NCBI GenBank assembly: GCA_937926755.1
Contig: CALBBA010000325.1
Coordinates: 1-7,297, forward strand
Length of the DNA: 7,297 nt
Direction: 5' to 3'
Origin: an uncultured Collinsella sp.
Lineage (GTDB): Bacteria; Actinomycetota; Coriobacteriia; Coriobacteriales; Coriobacteriaceae
The position numbers were made by a program, and so were the translations under genes. The notes under the pieces are model-generated. The model was not told the origin of the DNA and did not search any database. It saw nothing but the letters and a program-made list of their open reading frames with translations. Shown here one piece after another: positions 1-4,757 of this stretch (position 1 is the first letter of the stretch; each line of letters starts with the position of its first letter).

Positions 1-10
1 ATCGTCTGGA

Positions 11-2278
11 TTAGCGGCGCTTGCGGGTGGCCGTTGCCTTGCGGACGGAAGTCTTCTTCGACGGCGCCTTTTTCTCGGTTGCGGCGGCGGGGGAGACCGG
101 GGTCTCCATTGTGGGCTCGGGCTTGGCCTTTACTGCGGGTTTGGCCTCGGCCTTAGCTTCCGCCTTAGGAGCAGCAGCCTTGGTCGTGGTCTTTTTGGCC
201 GTCGTTGCAGTGCGCTTGCGCGTGGTGGTCTTGGCGGTCGGCTTGGCCTCGACAGCTGCCTCGGCCTTGGGCTCGGCGGCTGCCTCCTCGGCCTTGGTCG
301 CAGTAGCATTTGCGGCGGCCTTCGGAGCGGCCTTGGTCGCAGTAGCCTTGGCGGCCGTCGACTTCGTTGCCGTGGTCTTCTTGGCAGCTGTTACCTTCTT
401 GGCGGTCGTGGTCGCCTTCTTGGCAGCGGTCTTTGCCGGAGCCTTGGCGGCCGGCTTGGCCTCAGCGATCTCGGCCTTTACCTCAGGAGCGACCTCGGGT
501 TCGGCGGCCTTCTTGGCAGCGGCGGTCGTGCGCTTGCGCGCGGTCGTTGTCTTGGCAGCGGTGGTCTTGCTCGCAGCGGCCTTCGTGGTCGTGGTCTTCT
601 TAGCCGTCGTCTTACGAGTCGCGGTCTTCTTTGCCGCAGGCTTTGCAGCAGGCTTGACCTCAGCCTCTGCCCCAGGAGCAACTTCAGCCTTCACCTCAGG
701 CTCGGCCTTTGCGGTCTCAGCCTCAACCGGCTTCTCCTCGGCTTTGGGCTCCTCAGCGGCCACCGGCTCAGCAACAGCCTCAGGCTCGTCGACAACAGTC
801 GCCGGCCTCTCAATCTCCGGGTGCATAAAGAAGTACAGGTCCAGATACTTATCGGCAGAGCGCGTCCAGCTAAAGTCCTGGCTCATGGCCTGCGTGACCA
901 GCTGGTTCCAGGCGTCGCGGTTATCCCAGAACAGGCGTGCCGCACGGAACACGGCGTCGCCCATCTCATCGCCGTTAAAGTTGGTAAACGAGAAGCCCGT
1001 GCCCTCGCCGGTAAACTCGTTGTACGGCTGCACGGTGCCTTTCAGGCCACCGGTCTCGCGCACGATGGGCAGGGTGCCGTAGCGCATGGCGATGATCTGC
1101 GACAGGCCGCAGGGCTCAAACTTCGAAGGCATCAGGAACATATCGGCGGCAGCGTACATGCGCTGCGACAGCGCGGGGTCAAACTCGATGCGCGCGGCCA
1201 TGGTGCCGGGGTACTTGTCCTGGAAGTAGCGCAGACCGTCCTCGTAGTCGCGGTCGCCGGTGCCCAGCACGGCCACCTGAACGCCGCCGGACAGGATGCG
1301 GTCGAGCGCGTACATGACCAGGTCCATGCCCTTCTGGCGCGTCAGGCGCGTGACCATCACCATAAGCGGACGGTCGTCGCGGACCTCGAGCCCCAGCTCT
1401 TCCTGCAGCTTGGCCTTGCACACGGCCTTTCCAGAACGGTCCTCGACGGTGTAGTTGGCGGCAATGCGCTTATCGGTCGCCGGGTCAAAGCCCGTCACGT
1501 CAATGCCGTTCAAAATGCCCTGCAGCGCGTACGAACGCTCGCGCAGCACGCCGTCCAGGCCCTCGCCAAACTCGGGCGTCTGGATCTCGTTGGCATAGGT
1601 AGGGCTTACCGTAGTGATGGCGTCGGCATAGCGCAGCGCGCCCAGCATGTAGTTGATGCTGCAGGCGTCGCAGCGTAGCTGCGAGGCGGCCGCCGGAATG
1701 TGCGCCACACCCAGGATGTCCTCCAACACGGTGTCGCTAAACTGGCCCTGGAACGCCACGTTGTGGATCGAGAACACGGTCTTCACACGGTCGTACAGCG
1801 GTAGGCCCTGGTAGAACTCGCGCAGGAACACGGGTGCCAGCGCCGTCTGCCAGTCGTTGCAGTGAAGGATGTCGCACTCAAAGCCGGCCGGCAGGTGCTG
1901 CAGACTCTCGGTGATGGCCTTGGAGAAGAACGCAAAGCGCTCGCCGTCGTCAAAGAAGCCGTACGGATAGTCGCGCGCAAAGTAGCGCTCGTTGTCGATA
2001 AACATATAGGTGACGCCGTCGTGCTCGAGCTTCTCCAGCCCGCAGTACTCGTTGCGCCATCCCAGGCTCACATAAAAGTCGGCAAAGTGCTCCATCTGCG
2101 CCTTGTACTCGTCATTGATGGTGGCGTACTTGGGCACCATCACGATAACTTCGGCGCCGGCGCGCACAAGCGCCGCGGGCAGCGAGCCTGCCACGTCGCC
2201 CAGGCCACCGGTCTTTACAAACGGTGCGCACTCGGCCGAGGCAAACACGATCTGCATCTTTTTGCTGGTTTCTGCCAT
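11..2278 (-). CDS. glgA: Glycogen synthase (ADP-glucose type, GT5) with long Lys/Ala/Thr-rich C-terminal tail
   Basis: Transfers glucose from ADP-glucose to the non-reducing end of alpha-1,4-glucan, in the cytoplasm. With the start at 2278 it is 755 residues, against about 480 for the family (E. coli 477). Residues 8-488 form a complete two-domain GT-B core: the KTGGLGDV ADP-glucose loop at 22-29, HCNDW at 139-143, HNVAFQG at 172-178 (His172 matches E. coli His161), RLTRQKG at 311-317 (Arg311 and Lys316 match E. coli Arg300 and Lys305) and FEPCGLSQ at 387-394 (Glu388 matches the E. coli catalytic Glu377). Residues 491-755 are a low-complexity charged extension with no aromatic residue or Leu, in frame and without a break. 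An in-frame ATG at 2290 exists, but GGGAG lies 5 bases before the ATG at 2278 and nothing similar precedes 2290. It is the last of four co-directional glycogen genes, 90 bases after glgD. The stop is TAA. The core call is secure; the tail's role is unknown. Confidence 0.97.
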   Translation of the reverse strand: MAETSKKMQIVFASAECAPFVKTGGLGDVAGSLPAALVRAGAEVIVMVPKYATINDEYKAQMEHFADFYVSLGWRNEYCGLEKLEHDGVTYMFIDNERYFARDYPYGFFDDGERFAFFSKAITESLQHLPAGFECDILHCNDWQTALAPVFLREFYQGLPLYDRVKTVFSIHNVAFQGQFSDTVLEDILGVAHIPAAASQLRCDACSINYMLGALRYADAITTVSPTYANEIQTPEFGEGLDGVLRERSYALQGILNGIDVTGFDPATDKRIAANYTVEDRSGKAVCKAKLQEELGLEVRDDRPLMVMVTRLTRQKGMDLVMYALDRILSGGVQVAVLGTGDRDYEDGLRYFQDKYPGTMAARIEFDPALSQRMYAAADMFLMPSKFEPCGLSQIIAMRYGTLPIVRETGGLKGTVQPYNEFTGEGTGFSFTNFNGDEMGDAVFRAARLFWDNRDAWNQLVTQAMSQDFSWTRSADKYLDLYFFMHPEIERPATVVDEPEAVAEPVAAEEPKAEEKPVEAETAKAEPEVKAEVAPGAEAEVKPAAKPAAKKTATRKTTAKKTTTTKAAASKTTAAKTTTARKRTTAAAKKAAEPEVAPEVKAEIAEAKPAAKAPAKTAAKKATTTAKKVTAAKKTTATKSTAAKATATKAAPKAAANATATKAEEAAAEPKAEAAVEAKPTAKTTTRKRTATTAKKTTTKAAAPKAEAKAEAKPAVKAKPEPTMETPVSPAAATEKKAPSKKTSVRKATATRKRR
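14..808 (-). repeat. Low-complexity region encoding the GlgA C-terminal tail
   Basis: This stretch encodes GlgA residues 491-755. By hand count there are about 60 Lys/Arg and 30 Asp/Glu in 265 residues; almost all the rest is Ala, Thr, Pro, Val and Ser. Acidic blocks (about 497-540, 593-606, 663-678) alternate with basic blocks (about 541-590, 608-662, 681-716, 736-755). RKR clusters occur at 581-583 and 687-689, and RKRR ends the protein. DNA-level repeats are visible: a 17-bp identical unit at 291-307 and 330-346 (39 bp apart, encoding ATATKA twice), and a 12-bp identical unit at 211-222 and 529-540 (encoding the two internal RKR clusters). The units are imperfect, so this is a degenerate repeat region and not a clean tandem array. 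Composition suggests a disordered polyampholyte like histone H1-type or AlgP-type tails; that is inference. Confidence 0.85.
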
Positions 2279-2283
2279 ATTGT

Positions 2284-2288
2284 CTCCC
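2284..2288 (-). promoter_or_regulatory. glgA ribosome binding site
   Basis: On the minus strand GGGAG is followed by the 5-base spacer ACAAT and the ATG at 2278. It overlaps the in-frame upstream ATG at 2290, which has no purine-rich motif of its own. This site decides the start at 2278 (protein begins MAETSKK). Confidence 0.75.
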
Positions 2289-2301
2289 ATGTTGTAATTC
2301 G

Positions 2302-2337
2302 AGAATAGCCGCCAGGTACAAACCGGGCGGCTATTCT
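2302..2337 (-). terminator. glgD-glgA intercistronic hairpin (possible terminator or attenuator)
   Basis: A perfect 11-bp inverted repeat (2303-2313 with 2326-2336, GAATAGCCGCC on the transcribed strand) gains an outer A-T pair (2302/2337). After a 1x1 mismatch, three inner pairs (GGT/ACC) close a TTGT tetraloop. It sits 31 bases after the glgD stop codon and 23 bases before the glgA start codon. On the minus strand there is no run of U after the stem, so a classic intrinsic terminator is not supported. It may be a weak terminator, an attenuator, or an RNA-stability or processing element that sets glgA expression apart from glgCD. The structure is seen; its function is inferred. Confidence 0.4.
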
Positions 2338-2368
2338 TCAGTTTACGTGCGATTATGCGACGCCAATG

Positions 2369-3496
2369 TTAACGAGCGATGGTGGTATCGGAAGTTAACG
2401 GAGCCTTGCCCAGCACCAGGATGTTCTCGGGCGTGCCGCGAAGCTCGGTGTTGACAGGAACCACGTTGTTCTTGTCCAGGATGGCGTTCTCAACACGGGC
2501 GCCGCTCTTGATGACGCAGCTCTGGTTGATGATCGAGTTGGTCACCGAGGCGCCTTCCTCGACCACAACGCCGCGCGACAGGATCGAGTTGCGCACGGTA
2601 CCCTTGATGATGCAGCCGGCCGAGATGATCGAGTTGCACGCGTGGCTGCCGGTCGCATAGCGCGAAGGCGGCACGTCGTGGGCCTTGGTCAGGATCGGAC
2701 GCTCGGGGTCGAAGAGCTGGTCGGCCACGGTCTGGTCGAGCAGGTCCATGCTGCGGCGATACAGCGACTTCTCGCTAAACACGCCCACGACCTCGCCCTT
2801 GTACTCGTAGCTGCACACGTCGATGTTGCCAAAGTCGCCCTGGAGTGCCTCGAGCAGGTCCAGATAGTCGGCGGCCTGGTAGTGGTCGATGATCTCGAGC
2901 AGCGTCTCACGGTTGACGATGCAGCAGTCCATGGAGGCGTTGTCGCCGTACACGACACCGGCGCTCACGCCCGTCAGGCGGCCGTTCTCGTTAATCTCGA
3001 GCTTGGTCTCGTCATCGACGTTGCGCGTGGCCTTGCAGTACACCACGGTTATCTGGGCGCCGGAGTTCTCGTGCGCGTCGATGATGGTGTTGAGGTCCAT
3101 ATTAAAGATGATGTTGGTGCCCATCATCACAACATAGGGCTTGTCCGAGCGCTGGAACAGCGTCTTGTTAGAGATGATGTCGCGCAGCAGGAAGCGCATT
3201 CCGCCCTTGGTGGTGCCATATGCGTTGCCGGGCACCATGAACAGGCCGCCCTTCTTGCGGTCCAGGCCCCAGTCCTTGCCCGAGCCCACGTGGTCGATCA
3301 GCGAGCGGTAGTTGCCCGGCATGACGACTCCAACGGTCTTAATGCCGGCATTCATCATGTTGGACAGCGGGAAGTCGATCAGGCGGTAGCGGCCCAAAAA
3401 CGGAACGGACGCGATGGGGCGGTCCTTGAGCAGCACGCTGCCGTAGGTCGAAGAGTAGTTAGCGGTGATATAACCGATGGCCTTGCGATTGATCAT
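2369..3496 (-). CDS. glgD: GlgD, GlgC-like subunit of ADP-glucose pyrophosphorylase
   Basis: A 375-residue protein beginning MINRKAIGYI, homologous to GlgC along its length: an N-terminal nucleotidyltransferase-like domain (about 1-240) and a C-terminal left-handed beta-helix (about 283-350, hexapeptide-like pattern). ASVPFLGRYRLIDFPLSN at 29-46 is the family core. The catalytic features of GlgC are missing: no GGxGxRLxxLT loop near the N-terminus, TTKGGMRF (95-102) where GlgC has WYAGTADA, and GTNIIFNMD (126-134) in place of GDHLYRMD, so the catalytic Asp is lost. In Firmicutes with this pair, GlgD is poorly active or inactive alone and modulates GlgC in a mixed tetramer; I infer the same here. 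The frame is open to an ATG at 3535, but that start would overlap glgC by 35 bases. The ATG at 3496 has a purine-rich site, lies 4 bases after the glgC stop, and gives the family length. The stop is TAA. Confidence 0.93.
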   Translation of the reverse strand: MINRKAIGYITANYSSTYGSVLLKDRPIASVPFLGRYRLIDFPLSNMMNAGIKTVGVVMPGNYRSLIDHVGSGKDWGLDRKKGGLFMVPGNAYGTTKGGMRFLLRDIISNKTLFQRSDKPYVVMMGTNIIFNMDLNTIIDAHENSGAQITVVYCKATRNVDDETKLEINENGRLTGVSAGVVYGDNASMDCCIVNRETLLEIIDHYQAADYLDLLEALQGDFGNIDVCSYEYKGEVVGVFSEKSLYRRSMDLLDQTVADQLFDPERPILTKAHDVPPSRYATGSHACNSIISAGCIIKGTVRNSILSRGVVVEEGASVTNSIINQSCVIKSGARVENAILDKNNVVPVNTELRGTPENILVLGKAPLTSDTTIAR

Positions 3497-3500
3497 CGGA

Positions 3501-4649
3501 TCATTCCCCCTTCCCGATAACGACGTCATTTCCAACGACGGCCGTATCCTTGGTGGTATCGACAGAGCCGAGCTTCACGCCCTCTTCGACCGTGGAGTTC
3601 TCGCCCAAAATAGCGCGGCAGATGTGCGCGCCACTCTTAACATGCGCACCCGGCAGCAGCACGGAGTCCTCGACCACGGCGCGCTCCTCGATGATGACAT
3701 CGGTCGAAAGGATCGAGTGGCGAGCGGTGCCGTAGATCTTGCAGCCGTTGGAGACCAGGCAGTCGTCCAGGCGGCCGTCCGGGCCAATGTAGTGCGGCGG
3801 ACGCGTGGTGATGTTGGACATGATGGGGAAGTGCTTGTCGAACAGATCGAACTCGGGGTTATTGCCCAGCAGGTCCATCGAGGTCTCGTGGAAGCTGGCG
3901 ATGGTGCCGACGTCCTTCCAGAAGCCGTGGAACTCGTAGCTGTACAGGCGCTTGTTCTCGCCGAGCAGCTTGGGGATGATGTCCTTGCCAAAGTCGTGGC
4001 TCGAGCGCTGGTCCAGAGCGTCCTCCTCGAGCGCCTCGATCAGCACGTCTGCCGAGAAGATGTAGATGCCCATGGACGCGAGGTTCGAATCGGGCTTATC
4101 GGGCTTCTCGGTGAACTTGGTGATGCGGCCGTCCTCGGGGTCGGTGGTCAGGATGCCAAAGCGGCTGGCCTCCTCCCACGGCACGGGCATAACGCTCACC
4201 GTGAGGTCGGCGTTGTTTTCAATGTGCGTCTTGAGCATCTTGCGGTAGTCCATGCGATACAGGTGATCGCCCGAAAGAATCAGGACGTACTTGGGGTCGT
4301 TGGCCTTGATGTAGTCGAGGTTCTGCGTAATGGCGTCGGCCGTGCCCGCATACCAGGCGCCGCCGGTCTGCGTCTCGTACGGCGGCAGGATCGACACGCC
4401 GCCGTCGCGGCTGTCCAGATCCCACGCCTCGCCGGAGCCCACGTAGGCATGCAGCAGGTAGGGGCGATACTGCGTTAGAACGCCCACCGTGTCGATGCCC
4501 GAGTTGGAGCAGTTGGACAGCGAAAAGTCGATAATGCGGAACTTGCCACCAAAGCTAACCGCCGGCTTGGCGATCTTTTGGGTGAGTGCCCCCAATCGGC
4601 TGCCCTGTCCTCCTGCGAGGAGCATCGCGATGCATTCTTTCTTACTCAT
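3501..4649 (-). CDS. glgC: Glucose-1-phosphate adenylyltransferase, catalytic subunit
   Basis: Makes ADP-glucose and pyrophosphate from glucose-1-phosphate and ATP, the committed step of bacterial glycogen synthesis. The 382 residues match the short GlgC form of Gram-positive bacteria (E. coli GlgC is 431). Nucleotidyltransferase domain: GGQGSRLGALT at 13-23 (ATP loop), KPAV at 28-31 (Lys28 aligns with E. coli Lys39), FGGKFRIIDFSLSN at 33-46, WYAGTADA at 99-106, GDHLYRMDY at 127-135 with Asp128 at the catalytic Asp position (E. coli Asp142), FTEKP at 179-183 (Lys182 aligns with glucose-1-phosphate-binding Lys195), and GFWKDVGT at 242-249. A C-terminal beta-helix follows, about 285-375. All catalytic residues are intact, unlike in the neighbouring GlgD. 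AAGGAG lies 6 bases before the ATG, a strong site. It begins 108 bases after glgP and ends 4 bases before glgD, with TGA as stop. Allosteric control is likely in this family, but effectors cannot be read from sequence. Confidence 0.97.
   Translation of the reverse strand: MSKKECIAMLLAGGQGSRLGALTQKIAKPAVSFGGKFRIIDFSLSNCSNSGIDTVGVLTQYRPYLLHAYVGSGEAWDLDSRDGGVSILPPYETQTGGAWYAGTADAITQNLDYIKANDPKYVLILSGDHLYRMDYRKMLKTHIENNADLTVSVMPVPWEEASRFGILTTDPEDGRITKFTEKPDKPDSNLASMGIYIFSADVLIEALEEDALDQRSSHDFGKDIIPKLLGENKRLYSYEFHGFWKDVGTIASFHETSMDLLGNNPEFDLFDKHFPIMSNITTRPPHYIGPDGRLDDCLVSNGCKIYGTARHSILSTDVIIEERAVVEDSVLLPGAHVKSGAHICRAILGENSTVEEGVKLGSVDTTKDTAVVGNDVVIGKGE
3506..3512 (-). promoter_or_regulatory. glgD ribosome binding site inside the end of glgC
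   Basis: AAGGGGG on the minus strand is 9 bases before the glgD ATG at 3496 and falls within the last sense codons of glgC (AAG GGG GAA, then TGA). The site supports the start at 3496 and suggests that ribosomes finishing glgC feed glgD, giving coupled subunit synthesis. Confidence 0.65.
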
Positions 4650-4655
4650 CGATCT

Positions 4656-4661
4656 CTCCTT
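4656..4661 (-). promoter_or_regulatory. glgC ribosome binding site
   Basis: AAGGAG on the minus strand, 6 bases before the glgC ATG at 4649, is the best Shine-Dalgarno match in the window. It lies between two copies of the 8-mer ATCGATGA (minus strand; plus-strand 4646-4653 and 4665-4672), the second of which contains the glgC start codon. Confidence 0.8.
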
Positions 4662-4683
4662 CTGTCATCGATGTTCCTAAACC

Positions 4684-4727
4684 CATTAGCGACGGGCGCG
4701 GCGCACTGTCACGCCCGTCGAGTAATG
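4684..4727 (-). terminator. glgP-glgC intercistronic hairpin (possible terminator or processing element)
   Basis: A perfect 9-bp G+C-rich stem (4690-4698 with 4712-4720, CGACGGGCG on the plus strand) is extended, across a small internal loop, by 5 bp CATTA/TAATG (4684-4688 with 4723-4727). The apical loop is 13 bases. It starts 30 bases after the glgP stop. No U-run follows on the minus strand, so strong intrinsic termination is not expected, though G+C-rich Actinobacteria often have U-poor terminators. It could reduce read-through from glgP into glgCDA or mark an RNA processing point. The pairing is seen; the function is inferred. Confidence 0.4.
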
Positions 4728-4757
4728 CCGTGCTGGCATAGGGGAGCTCGCGCGCCT

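Noticed and set aside
211..540. Tandem repeat or CRISPR-like array
   Set aside because: Repeats are short, imperfect and unevenly spaced, and are explained by biased amino-acid composition of the coding tail.
14..808. The glgA tail as a separate histone-like gene fused by a sequencing error
   Set aside because: The frame is continuous, no start codon with a ribosome binding site lies at the junction (the only internal Met in the tail is near residue 724), and codon use does not change sharply.
21..1082. 353-codon plus-strand frame that looks like a hydrophobic Ala/Val/Leu membrane protein
   Set aside because: It is the complement of the Ala/Lys/Thr tail and core of glgA; repeated Lys, Thr and Ala codons give hydrophobic codons and no stops on the other strand. 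No ribosome binding site or family match is seen.
2279..2290. glgA start four codons earlier, at the ATG at 2290
   Set aside because: No Shine-Dalgarno-like sequence precedes it, whereas GGGAG is well placed for the ATG at 2278.
2642..3520. 292-codon plus-strand frame opposite glgD
   Set aside because: His/Val/Ala-rich translation typical of an antisense shadow; glgD has clear family motifs on the minus strand.
3497..3535. glgD start 13 codons earlier, at the ATG at 3535
   Set aside because: It would overlap glgC by 35 bases and add residues not typical of GlgD; the ATG at 3496 has a purine-rich site and gives MINRKA, the usual kind of GlgD N-terminus.
3477..4478. 333-codon plus-strand frame opposite glgC
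   Set aside because: Antisense shadow of glgC; no motif, and it crosses the glgC-glgD junction.
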